Shown here: positions 48,301 to 60,023 of the stretch, piece by piece
Position numbering within the stretch: the stretch's first letter is position 1
Layout: every line of letters begins with the position of its first letter
Assembly: GCA_965153455.1 (NCBI GenBank)
Contig: OZ234498.1
Coordinates: 18,414,001-18,478,000 of the forward strand
Direction of reading: 5' to 3'
From: Sphagnum compactum
Lineage: Eukaryota; Bryophyta; Sphagnopsida; Sphagnales
Length of the DNA stretch: 64,000 bases
Notes under the pieces: model-generated
Told to the model about the DNA's origin: nothing
Databases searched by the model: none
Seen by the model: only the letters and a program-made list of their open reading frames with translations
Position numbers and translations under genes: made by a program

Positions 48301-49390
48301 AACTCACAATGTTCTCTCTTGCTTGACGTTCTTGGACCCCTTCAACAAATTCTTTCTCTCTCGTTTAAGTTAACAACCTTCTCTCCCACAATGCAACACA
48401 AAAAAATGAACTAAATATGCACCTCTCCCATCCAACAACCTCTTTCTCCTTCTCTTGTAAGACAACACAACTCTAGCAACCTTTCTCTCTAACAAAATTG
48501 ACAATTGACAATTTGAACAAAAGAGAAGAACACAAAAAGAAAAGCCAAATTGCAATCAAACACACACACACAATTTCTCCTTGGCAAAAGAACATCCAAA
48601 AGAGAGAAATATTGCCAAAATAGTGTTGAAAACCTCTACATGCTTGCCCCAAAAATTGAAAACAAAACACAAAATGCAAGAACATGCGAAATAGAACCAA
48701 AAAAATGTGGAAAGAGAAAACATAGAAATCCTTGCCAAAAACCTTCCACACTTGCCCATTTTCGATTCTCCTTGGGAAAAAAAGGTTCCTTGCTAAAAAA
48801 ACTCACAACAACAAAAACTTTGTGATCCCTCTCGAAAGGGGAGAGCTTTTTCAAGAGAGAAAAAAAAAAAACTCTTTAGAGAAATGTTGCAAACTTTTCA
48901 TGCGAGTCAAAACTCCCTCATGCTTTTGCCCAACTCCAAGAAATGCATGCCACATGCACGGATAAGCAGGTTCAACTGGTGACAAAATCTATTTGAGCTT
49001 GATTTGTTGCACAAAAAGCAAGTTTGAGTCCCTATTGGATTCATGTGTAAAATTTCCTTGCTGACTTGAACATTCTCAAAAAGGTTCCAATGCCGAGGTT
49101 AGAGTAGCTTATGGATAACTTTAATATATACACAAAATTATCAAAACAACTCCTCACCCCCAAAAACTCTCTAAATGTTTTTTTTTTCTTCACATTAGAG
49201 GGGCCATTAATAGTATATGTAAGGGTCCCAAACCACTACATAGGTACAACCCACCGAAGAAGAAGAAGAAGAAGAAGAGAAAAAAAACACCCTCCTCCCC
49301 ATGTGTCCCCCCCCCAACACACACACACGAAAAAAAAGGAGGAGCCATAATTAGGGTTTATTCTGTTCCCACGTTCACTCGTGGTTCCCA
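43227..49390. other. AT-rich intergenic DNA, no gene seen
   Basis: More than 6 kb without a supportable exon. It includes a TA microsatellite at about 45296-45322, and a purine-rich stretch with GAA/GAAG units at 49253-49280 just before the CIPK leader. Overlapping frames at 48470-48965 on both strands are low in complexity and repeat short phrases, so they do not look like protein. Confidence 0.5.
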
Positions 49391-49406
49391 GCTTTGGTTG
49401 GCAGCG

Positions 49407-49415
49407 TTTATAAGG
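49407..49415 (+). promoter_or_regulatory. CIPK: Possible TATA box of the CIPK gene
   Basis: TTTATAAGG is followed by a clearly more GC-rich stretch from about 49420, consistent with transcription starting near 49440. If so, the leader would be about 1.5 kb before splicing. This is inference from composition and position only. Confidence 0.35.
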
Positions 49416-49576
49416 CAGTAGCAGTAGCCGCTGTGTTCGCTGCGTCCATCGCTCGCAGTGAGCACGACACCTGCATCCGCCTCCGCCTTCGCTTCTCTCT
49501 GGAGCTTTGGATCGGCTGTGCAGTACTAGTAGCCTAGCACCTTCACAGCAGAGCAGCAATTTATTATTGCGCAATT

Positions 49577-50105
49577 CGTCCCGCCCGCCCGTCCGCATTT
49601 CAACCCATGACTCCTCAGAACGTCTTTTCATGAGGCTGTTGTGATCACAAATTCTACTATCAACAACTGTTGACGTCGTCGTCCAGTACTTCCTTAGTTG
49701 CTATACAGCTGTGCAATATAATTTTACTTCGTCCCGCCTTCGTGCATTTCATTTCAACCCAAAGACATCTTTCCATTAGGTTGTTGTGATCACAGATCTC
49801 GTTTTGAAGAACTGTTGTTGTTGTTGTTGTTGTTGTTGTTGTCGTCGTCGTCCAGTACTTACTCACTACAGCTCTTCAATATAATTTTACTTCATCCCAC
49901 CCATGTGCATTTCAACCCATCATGACTTAGGACATATCTTTCTTTCCATTAGGCTGTTGTGATCACATATTCTGTTACAAAGAAGAACTTGTTGTTGTCC
50001 AGTACTTACTTACTACAGCTGTTCACTATATTAGTCCCGCACCTGTGCATTTGAACCCGTGACTCAGGACATCTTTCCATTAGGCTGTTGTGATCACAGA
50101 TTTTG
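49577..50105 (+). repeat. Four imperfect tandem repeats in the CIPK leader or promoter
   Basis: Each unit carries TTCCATTAGG or a variant, then GCTGTTGTGATCACA; the palindrome TGATCA falls at 49642, 49787, 49960 and 50091. Between these lie a GTTGTTG tract, GTCCAGTACTTAC, a CTACAGCTGTTCA variant and GTGCATTTCAACCC. Spacing is 145, 173 and 131 bp, the difference coming mostly from GTT and GTC triplet expansion (about 49815-49850). The array lies between the possible TATA box and the coding region, so it is likely transcribed or promoter-proximal. Confidence 0.9.
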
Positions 50106-50477
50106 AAGGTTCTCATCCAGAAAAGAAGGTACTATTCTTTGCGACTAGTGGGTCTAGTGAGGGATCTTCTTCTGCTTCTTCTTCTTCTTCTTCTTCCTTC
50201 GGTCGGTTTATCAAGTGTCGACTTGAGAGAGAGACAGAGACACAAAGAGTCGCAGAGGTTAGGCCGGAGGCAACTAGCTGCGTGTAACGAGAGGCATCAA
50301 GGTTTGAGAGAGAGGGAGGCGATCAGTGGCGGCGACGGTAGCAGCAGCAGCAGCAGCTTTTTTACTCTGTAATCGTGGGTGGCAATGAGCTTGAGAGTGC
50401 TGCACTGTGCTGCAGGACGATGCTGCTGCCTGCACCTTGCTGTGTTTGTAGCAGCATGAGCGGAATCGTTGAAGCAG

Positions 50478-50747
50478 GTGGGTTGCTTTCTTGCTTGCTC
50501 TTAATCTCTCCTGAGCTCACACAGCATTTTTTGTGTCCTAATTCGTTTGTCGTTTCCGTCTTGTTGTTGTTGTTGTTCTTCTTCTTCATGCCTAACTAAA
50601 TTCTCCTCTTGGCGCTTTTACAAAGATTATGCGTGGAAGTATTATATCATATACGTCTTCACCCGATCACACTAGTGCACAGCTCCCTTTCTCTCTTGCT
50701 CCGTGTTGAGAGATCAATATCATATTGTTGCGAAATGCTTGCTGCAG
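50478..50747 (+). other. CIPK: Putative intron in the CIPK 5' untranslated region
   Basis: AAGCAG|GTGGGT at 50478 is a good donor. GCTTGCTGCAG at 50747 is a good acceptor, and the span is T-rich. The flanks are GA-rich and CAG-rich leader-like sequence. Splicing here would create a 34-codon upstream frame starting at 50456 and ending at 50830. No transcript evidence is available. Confidence 0.45.
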
Positions 50748-50982
50748 GCCGGCTGAGATATGGAAGCTGTGAGAAAGAGAGTCGAGCTCATGAAGAGAGC
50801 GCAATCCTTAGGAAAGTGAAAGTAAGGTAGAGAGGAAGAAGATCAACTGTCAAGAGCATCAAATCAAAGTAGAAACAACTATGCAAGATGAGCATCTGAT
50901 CAAGCAGAAACAACTGTTCAAGACTCGACCGTGCAAGAGAAAAAAAGAAAACCAACGACAACAACCCACCAACCAAGAAATC

Positions 50983-51531
50983 ATGGATCATCAGCAGGTA
51001 CCAAGTCGGGTGGGAAAGTACGAGCTCGGTGACACTCTTGGAGAAGGCACTTTTGCCAAAGTGAAGCATGGCAAGAACAAGGAGACCGGCGAAATTGTGG
51101 CCATCAAAGTCATTGACAAGGAGAAGATCCTCAAGCACAAAATGGTCGACCAGGTAGCTACCAAAAAACAAAAAAAAACCAAAAAGCTTTCTTCACACAC
51201 AATAATTCTCACTTTCTCTCTCTCGCGCTCCCACAAATATCTTCTCTCACTCATGCTTGGAAGATTTCTTTCTGAGCTTGGCAGGCAGACACTCTTATAT
51301 GAGATCCATCTAGTCTTTGGAATATGGTACCCACCCATATTCTAGAGATTCCAGAAATGTGAATTTTTTTGTAACAGAAGTTTGAAAGGGGCTGAACTAA
51401 TGTTGTTGCTAATTTCATGTTGGAACTTGTGGGTTGTGGGGGGGGGAGCACAGATCAAACGAGAAATCTCTACAATGAAGATGGTGAAGCACCCCAACAT
51501 TGTGCAACTGTTAGAGGTGAGGAGCCAGCAG

Positions 51532-51569
<38 letters not shown>

Positions 51570-54500
51570 TTCTCTTACATTCATGCCAAACTGCAGCTGG
51601 TTTTTTTTTTGGTTTTTTGAATGGTGCTCCAAAGTCTGATGATCTTCTTAACAAATATTTAAACCTCTAGTTCAAAAACTCTCGTTTTTTGTGGGTTCAT
51701 GTTTCTTGCTCATGAAGAAAACCAGTTTGTGATCAGTGCAGTCAGTCAGGCCAACAACACTTTTGCAAGATCCATTATTGAATTAGTTTCGTACAAATTT
51801 CCATAAGAAAGAACACCGGGCTTGGATTTCCAAAGGAATTTAAAATCCTTCTTGCTTGGGTGATGATCTCACAGTGACAGTTGTTTGCAATATCGAGACT
51901 TACAGGTGATGGCAAGCAAGACAAAAATCTACATTGTCATGGAGTATGCCAAAGGCGGCGAGCTTTTTGATAAAATTGTTAGCCCTCCCGCCTACCTTCT
52001 TCTTTTTTCCTCTCTGACATTGACAATAGAATCTAAGAAAGAAAATAAAATTACTGGTCTAGATTGCAAATTCCTTTTGTTTTGAATTGAATGACATTTG
52101 GATATTATTATTCATGTGGATCATCATCATCATCATCATGCAATGCGATGGTGCTGACCACCTTTGCTCCTTTTTTTCTCTTCTTCTTTGGCAGGTTCAT
52201 CAAGGACGGCTCAAAGAGGATCAAGCAAGGAAATGCTTTCAACAGCTTATAGATGCAGTTGATTACTGCCATAGTCGAGGCGTGTATCACAGAGATCTCA
52301 AGGTGTGTGTGTGTTGGCCTTCTTTTTCTTCTCTTTTTTTGTGTGCAGTAACTTGTGTTCTAGTACTTTTCCTTGAATTTTATTATGCATTGAGAAAACA
52401 GAAACATCAAGTTGGAAAAACATCGTTTGTAATGTTTGCATTGTGCTGCAGCAAATGTGCCCATTTTAGCCGGTTTCTGTCAGTTTGCAAATGTGGTTCT
52501 CTAATGTCTCTTTCATTGTTCTTCTTCTGCTTTCAACAGCCGGAAAATTTGCTCCTTGATAATGCTGGAAATATGAAGATATCTGATTTTGGGCTGAGTG
52601 CATTACCACAGCAATTCAGGGTATGCACTTAGAGGGATCATCAATAAATTACATATATTCTTGTTGTTGGGGGAGTGGGTTTTCTCTCTATTTTTTATTT
52701 TGTTTTGGGTTTCTTCTCATCTTCGATCATGCATCTTCTAAATTGCAATGTTTCTTCTTGCTGGATGTTGTGTATATTATATGTGATTTTTATGATTTTT
52801 TCCGACTTTAACAAGTGGTTCTTGTTGGCAGGAGGATGGCCTGCTGCACACAACTTGTGGAACTCCAAATTATGTTGCACCTGAGGTAAGCTCAAAGATA
52901 TAGGCTTGCTTTGATTTCAGTTTAACACAGCAACAAAAAATTTCAAGCATGGCTCTGGATGTGAATGTTGTGTTATGTTTGGAACTAGTCTAGTGCACTA
53001 ATGGGTACAGCATCTTGTCTGGTTGTTTGTTTGCAGGTGATTGTTGACAAAGGCTATAATGGGGCGACTGCAGATCTATGGTCATGTGGCGTTATACTCT
53101 TTGTTCTAATGGCTGGCTACTTACCTTTCGATGAACCAAACCTGTTGAACTTGTACAGAAAGGTACTTGAATTTTTCTGTCATTTCCTTCTTTGCATTCG
53201 GTGTGGCCTGTAGACATTCATAGGCATACCTTTTTAGATTGGATTGGGGAGATGCATCCAGGTGAAGTAGGAAAAAAATTGAGAGTTGGAACTGAAGAGT
53301 AATCGAATGCTCATCTGTTCATGATAACTGCAGATATACAGGGCAGAGTTTACTTGCCCATCCTGGTTCTCAGCAGGTGCCAAAAGACTCTTGCTTAAAG
53401 TCTTGGACCCAAACGCTAAAACTGTAAGTTTCAACAACACCCTGTTAATATGTTTTCAACAGCTTGAGCAGTCAAGAGCAGAAAACAGATTTGGAAGCAG
53501 ATGGCCATTGTGTATTGAAAAAAGTGAAAACCTCTGCAATTGCTGCAGAGGTCTGAACTTTGGCAGATTTAAGAAAAATGAGTTGCACCCATCACGTCCT
53601 AGGATGTATAGTTGGTGATGCTGCTGTACAATTTTTGATAGGTACGAGAGAGAATCCCTTCTAGTCAAGTGCAGACTATTTTGTTCACTGTAGCTTAAGT
53701 TTTTGACATTGATGATTGTGGGATGATGATGTAACAGCGTTTCACTGCAGCACAGATTTACAAAAATGAGTGGTTTAGGAAAGGCTACAAACCAGCCCAA
53801 TACAAAGAGAGGGAGAATGTCAGCCTTGAGGATATCCGGGCAGTATTCAATGGGTCATCAGTAAGTCCAACCTTCTCCACTACCTACTAATTTTCCAGAC
53901 CTTCGAGAAATTACATTGTGTCAGTAAATTTGATACAGGGGGAAAAAAATGGTTTTTTGTGTCATGCCCATTTGACATAATTGTGTCTCCAAAATGAACT
54001 GTCAAGTACATGTTGCTGCTAAATCTGCTAGAGTTCTGGAAAAGACTTTCGGTTTCTCAAATGGCACTTCTCCTTTGAACAAATCCAGGATTTTTTGGTG
54101 ACGGAGAATAAAGAGATGAAACCTGCAACAATGAATGCGTTTGAGCTCATTTCACGTTCATCTGGACTCAACATATCTGGCCTATTTGAGGAATCACAGG
54201 TACAGCAGAAATTCCTCCTCTTTTGTAGATGGATCAGTTTTCATTCAGTTGTTCCTTTCTTTTACTGTATTCAACCAGAGCCATACCAGAGCTTTGTAGA
54301 GCATTAAGTCAAGTACCATGTTATCAATTTCCAACTTGAGAGAGTTAGTAGCCTGGAATTTCAACTTTCGGATGAGTTTCAGATTTGTGACAACAACTAG
54401 TTATGTGTGGCAACAGGATTCAGATATGGGTGAGACATGCTTCACAAGCAAGAAATCCGCCAAGGAGATAGTGAGCACCATCGAGAAGGCTGCAAGACCC

Positions 54501-55502
54501 TTAGGATTCAATGTACAAATACAAAATCATAAGATAAAACTCAAAGCTGACAAGCACGGTCGAAAGGGACAGCTCTCAGTGTCCACACAGGTATGTTGTG
54601 TTCTCATTTGTTGACGAGAATTTTTCAAAGTGCTAGGAAACTATACAATGGTGAAGCTGTAAGGAAATTTGCTCAATTGCTGCTAAGTCACAACTGTTGT
54701 CATTTCCATGCTGTCATATCTCACCCTACAATCAGTCACTGTGAGTGGGATCCACGCTTACCGTAGGCAAAGTTTAGATCTTTGTAGTTGGGTCCTCTAG
54801 AGAATACCGAAGACAAGCAGTGGGCATGGGAGCTAGCTACATGGCCACACCATGCCTGCCTCACCCCAACTCTCCATTTGCCAGTCTTTTGGCATAGTAC
54901 TGAATGTCTACTACTCTCAGTGTCTTTGTTTTTCGGCTAAATGTTTTTCAAAATGGCTAAAAAAAAATTTTTTGGTTTTTCTAGTCGCCAGATTTTGACA
55001 ATTAGATTTTTTTTCAAAAAGAACTGCCAGATTTCTCTGCCAGATTTCTCTGCAGTTTTAAAAAAATCCCTGATTACTCTGCTGATAGTGAAGTGTGACT
55101 TGGGCTCTGTTTGTCCTTTGAAAGGATCTAATTGCTATGTTTCAATTTATTTTTGGCTGCAGGTATTTGAGGTTGTGCCATCTCTATTTATGGTTGAGAT
55201 GTCAAAGAACAATGGTGACACTATTGAGTACCAAGATGTGAGCATACAATCTCATTTGCCTCATTCTCTGCAATCAAAGAAGAATTAGGTTACTGTCTTT
55301 CACTTGTCATCATAAGTCAAAGTGAGCTCTACTGATCAAAAGTATCATGTAACATGGCTGTTGTATTGTGCTTGTTACTGAGTAGTGTGTCAATTGAATT
55401 GTATGTTGCTTGCAGTTTTACAAGAACTTGTCAAAGGGCCTTAAAGATATAGTCTGGACAGCGGAAGGGGTGGACACAGCAGCAGGAGCAGCAGCAAAGT
55501 AA
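50983..55502 (+). CDS. CIPK: CBL-interacting protein kinase (CIPK/SnRK3), 13 coding exons
   Basis: A Ser/Thr kinase activated by CBL calcium sensors; known members phosphorylate ion channels and transporters at membranes. The exons are 50983-51153, 51454-51516, 51906-51977, 52195-52302, 52540-52620, 52832-52885, 53037-53162, 53334-53423, 53738-53860, 54089-54199, 54417-54590, 55163-55237 and 55416-55502. All introns are phase 0, giving 444 residues. Visible are the glycine loop [13 protein letters not shown] (Lys42), HRDLKPEN (134-141), DFG (154-156), the activation loop ending APE (183), the NAF motif [14 protein letters not shown] (from 311) and the PPI region with AKEIV and GRKGQLSV. The length is normal. 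The many phase-0 introns place it in the intron-rich CIPK clade; the sequence looks closest to the CIPK23/9/3 and CIPK24 groups, but no exact orthologue can be named. An in-frame ATG at 50881 would add 34 residues; I chose 50983 because CIPKs have short N-termini. In the PPI motif, Cys-Phe (341-342) replaces the usual Arg-Phe. Confidence 0.95.
51537..51565. repeat. CT microsatellite in CIPK intron 2
   Basis: About 14 CT units just after the second coding exon, within the intron 51517-51905. Confidence 0.95.
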
Positions 55503-56099
55503 AAATTATGGCAGACATAAAAATGAAGTTTGAGCACCGTGTCTGTGTTTGTCTCTCTCTCATATCCGTGTTCCAGCCTTTTGCAGCTCTTGCTCAATTG
55601 CTCAATGCCGTTGTCTGCATGCCACTCAGACATGTTAGTGTCCACCGTGTATCTAGTCTACTTGCCTTTGCTTTACACAGGAGGTAGATTCATGGAGATT
55701 TAGATTACTTGAAGATGTTGGATGTCTTGGGGCTTTCTATTAGGTCTGATTCTTGCCTTTGATCTGTAGAGAAAACAAAATAGCAAAGGCCACATAAGTG
55801 AAAAGAAATTTTCTGCTACCACATAAATCTGCAGATGTATTTGAGTGTAAAATAGTCTTTTTTGCAATTGCAGGCTGAAATTTTGACAAATGCTGTTTGG
55901 CAATTTTGTTGAGTTTGTGAGATGGGTGAATGCTTGTTGAAGCTTTGATAGTGGCATCTTTACTCACAGCAGCTAAGAAATGGGTGATTGTGTATCAATG
56001 GAGATCCCAAATTGAAGGACAAAATTGGAAGTGAATTTCCCCTCACTATCCAAAATCACTGTGCCTTCCTAGCAAGCATTAGCAATTATTATATAACAA
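55503..56099. other. CIPK 3' flank
   Basis: It probably contains the 3' untranslated region of the CIPK gene. No canonical polyadenylation hexamer stands out, and no other gene is visible. Confidence 0.4.
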
Positions 56100-56101
56100 T
56101 A

Positions 56102-56517
56102 GAGTTATCCTCAAAGTCACCCTGTCTTTGGGCCTACTTTAACACCTATCCCTTTTTTGAGTGGTATCTGCATAGTAAGGAAATTTTATTAAATCTCAGT
56201 ATGAAATGCTGAAATTCAACATTTAATGCACATATTCAAGACTAATTATAGTAGTCGTATAGGTAGTAGCAGTGAAAATATATGTAGCAGCAGTTTATGT
56301 AGGCGCTCAGGGAAAAGGAAAGACAGGATGAAACTCAGGTTACCACCAAAATTGATGGAGAAACTAATTCGGGTTTGATGCCCTATTATGGGGATATGGT
56401 AAAAATTATGACGCTATTAAGGGATACTCAAATTATCTGGAAATTACATGTTTGATGCCCTGTTATGCTGAAACTGACCGTTCTCACCCCCTAATTGTGT
56501 GACTTTACAAATAACTC
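56102..56517 (+). mobile_element. MITE family A, intact copy with TA target duplication
   Basis: A 416-bp element with ends GAGTTATCCTCAAAGTCACC and the complement of GTGACTTTACAAATAACTC. It is flanked by TA at 56100-56101 and 56518-56519. The body is colinear with 37833-38191, including TTTATTAAATCTCAGTATG, AATGCTGAAATTCAACATT and TTATGCTGAAACTGACCG, with an extra internal segment near 56400. It lies about 600 bp downstream of the CIPK stop codon. Confidence 0.85.
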
Positions 56518-56519
56518 TA

Positions 56520-59500
56520 ATATGTGTAAGACAATGCATCAGGAGCAAGTTGTTCCTCAAATAAGCGCATGCCCGACACAGAGCTGAGGGGTGCTTATTT
56601 TGGGAATACCACACTCCTCAAGTTTTAGCCTGCATAAAGCACCGACAAATTTTTATTTATTATTATTTTTAAATTTTTAATTCCATGATATGCCTGGGTA
56701 TGATGGGAGATAATCTAGAAAAAGAGTTGTTATCTCTCCTCAAAAGGTGAAATCTCCTGCAAAAAAATCAATGATCAACCAACAAGTTTCATGTCATTTG
56801 AATTCAAAAACCTTTTGTGCTTTATGCTGGGGAAGGCCTACCCTAATTTTCGGGCCTACAGCTATTGCACCTGAGGCTACCACCCTCAACTTAAGGGACG
56901 CCTGTGGGAGCAGCAGGCGTTGTCCTATCTACATTATGATCTGGTTTCATTGTATCTTCTCTTTTGGAATAAACAGACATCATGATTTGATTTGATTTGA
57001 ATTGAATTGATTGGGCTTTTTTCTCTTTTGAAATAAATAGAAGGAACCCCAATGATATAAACATGGTGGGGAAGAATCAATAGGAGTTGAAGATCAGTGG
57101 AACAATGAACTTAAAAGAGGAAAGAAAGGGTATCAGAATTAAAAAAGAGTGTAAAGTGAAAGCATTGCCAAGTACATAACTTTCACATCATTTGAAAAAA
57201 CAATTTTTGACATAAACAGAAGAAAATAAATTAAAACCCCTTTTTAAATAACTTTATCATATTTATGATCAATTGTATGCAAATTTTGAGAAATTTTAAT
57301 ATAGTAAAAAGAAATTTAGAAATATGTTTGAAATTGGTTGATGAATATTTTGTTTAATTATTCTATATGTATATATATGAGTTTAAGATCAAAATTTTTT
57401 TAAATACATGAACATATTTTAGAGCCTCATTAACTTCAATATTTTGTAATTGAATATCTTATATATATATATATATATATATATAAACATTTGCTTGCAT
57501 CTATTTGCATTACTAACATCTACTTAAATTAAGGATTAATATGTCATATAATTTTGGAAATGTTTAAGTGAAACTTAATCCTTTTGATTTTTGTGCTTTA
57601 GCATTTTCTTTTTTCTTTGCTGTGAGACAGTTGAGTTGGGCCTCAGTTTCAATGGCAAAATGAGAAATCCAGTTGAAAACAGCACACAGATTAAAAAAAA
57701 GTAAAGAAACAGGGGACCAAACTAATTTCTCACCTAAAATTTGTCCTCAGAGGAGTTCACCTCCTGTTTTGGATTTGCCTCACCTGCTTTCCATTTTGTT
57801 CATTAGATCAAGGCCTTGTCAAAATAAGATCCTATAAATCTTCTGAACTGATACCCAGTTTCATGAAACTGTACTCCATTTCACTCCCTTTCTGGATATA
57901 CTCAAATTGTGAGGATGAAAATCATTATTCACAAATTGCATCTTGCACTCATTATGATATATCAAAACACATACAACTCAATATTTGGCAATTATATTAG
58001 AATGATTTAATGATTTTTTTCACATTTTTTGAACTATTTTCATTTTTACATGAGTTAAATCATCCATTTTGAACTTATTGAAACTACTATTCAAATGTTA
58101 CATATTGCATTTACTAGTACATATTGAAACACAAATTTATATTTGATTAGGTTAATGAATTTTTTTGTATGATCTCTTGAATTATTAACATTTGCACAGG
58201 ACTTGAATCACTAGGGTGACTTTCCAGATAACTTGAGCATCCCTTAACATTCACTAAGACTCCATGAGCATTTTTTTCTTTTCTTTTCTTTTTTGCCTTC
58301 TTTGACTTCTAATCTTCAAATGTCTTAAGAGAATTTACTACAGAATTCTTCCAAAATCCCTTTCTAGCCTTTTGGAGCTGCAAACCTGAACTTCCTTGTT
58401 GGGGCGAATCTTCATGTCTTTGTGGAGTAACACATCTATGTCACATGGAGAAACATTGTAGTTCACGAGCTGTATACACAAAACCCATCAATCCCCATCT
58501 CCCCAACATCAATGAGACAAGAAAAATAACTTCTGATTCTGCAGGCAATTGGGTCATCACCATTTCTGGAACTTACCAAAATGTGAGACAAAAAAGGCAG
58601 GGCAACAACACATGCCCTGGATATGGGATGTACTGCAAATATCAGAAGACTCACAAGTAACAAACATGAGGAGGAATCTCCATCACTCATGTGTTCACAA
58701 TTAGCTGCTTCTAAAATACAAATATCCAAAGATCATGGTGCGTACAAAATATCTATGCTCTGTAGCAAGATTTGAAGTTGATTAACTAGCAACACCAAAT
58801 AAAATTTTGTGTCCCTCGTATGACTTTTATAATCACAATCAGAACTTGAAAAATGTATCGAGGGCCAGAATGTACTTGTAAATTTGCTTGCTTTGTTGGC
58901 ACTCCTTTGATCAAGCCAGCTTTTTCTCCCTGGGTGCTTTAGCAAAGTAGAAAAGTTTGAGTATTCTACAAGAATGTGCTCCTCAGCACACCTTGAATGC
59001 GGCCCTCAGCACAACCTACATCCACACTCACAGCACAGCAACATTTGCTAGCTTGACAATCTGCATATGATCCAATTCTAAGTAATCCATGGAGGTTGGT
59101 TGTTTCCTCAAAATGGAGACTGAGCCCTAGAAGTTGCAAAATAAATTTTTCACTTGAAAAATCACCAAAAGTTAGGGCAATGGAGTTATTCCATCAAATG
59201 CATTGCCTCCTCAATTGACCAGACTTCACAATTCTTGCAAGCTTTCTATTCCATGTGAAAATATCAAATTGTATTGTCTGTCCCTGGAACCATTGCAGCC
59301 ATCTTTGCTTCTACTTAAGGGGAGTTATGTTCACTAGTTAAACAAAAGTCCCACTCGTCTCTATTTGTGTGTGGGATTAGGACACCCTCTACTTCAGTGA
59401 GCCAGCGCTCGTCTCATTGTAGCAAGAAAACATAACACATGTACAATAATCTACACTTCCCACCAGAGCAGTTCTGCATGAATGATTGTTATCACTTGCA

Positions 59501-60023
59501 AAAGAAAGGCTCTTGAATTCCTCTCAATCTGATACCATAGCTGAATTGAGACCCCAAAACTGTGACAGGGAAGAAAGAAAGCCAGAGAAAAAAGAAGAGA
59601 CTTCTTGTGCAGGAGGGACAGAGCGCAGATTGCAAGCACGCTGAGTTTTTTAGAGTCCAAAAGGGAAAGAGAGGAGAGGTTGAACCTTGTAGATCCACAT
59701 CTAAATTCCAAAAACCAACCCTGTGAAACAGCATGTGATTTGGTGTAGCCCTTCATCCACCTCTATAAAGATCTCGGAAACAATTATGGTTTGCAAAATA
59801 TTACAGAAAGCTTTACTCCAAAGAATGGGATAACACAACATTGGTGGAGAGGCAGTCGCTCACCATCCCCACCACAGTTGAGGCACCATGAAGCAAATCC
59901 TGGAGCACAAGCATGCATGGACACAAACATTTGGTGATCACCCCAGAAGCTGAGGTTTGTGCATATACAGGTCCTGGAAGCAGTCATCTATCAGCATAAT
60001 CTTACAGAACAACTTTCCACATT
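56520..60023. other. Intergenic DNA, no gene seen
   Basis: A TA microsatellite lies at about 57460-57484. A single MITE-A-like terminus (GTGACTTTCCAGATAACTTG) is at about 58216, without a partner. The more balanced composition at 58300-60020 may reflect the 3' untranslated region of the minus-strand gene that ends at 60024, but no exon or polyadenylation signal is firm. Confidence 0.45.

Noticed and set aside
48370-48965. A cluster of frames on both strands next to the CIPK locus
   Set aside because: Composition is low in complexity, with repeated phrases. There is no motif, no start context and no splice partner.
49111-49866. Poly-Thr, poly-Arg and Ile-rich frames
   Set aside because: They translate triplet microsatellites (GAA, GTT, GTC) and are artefacts.
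58445-58945. Frames on both strands between the CIPK and DUF4057 genes
   Set aside because: No recognisable protein features. The region is better explained as intergenic or 3' untranslated sequence.
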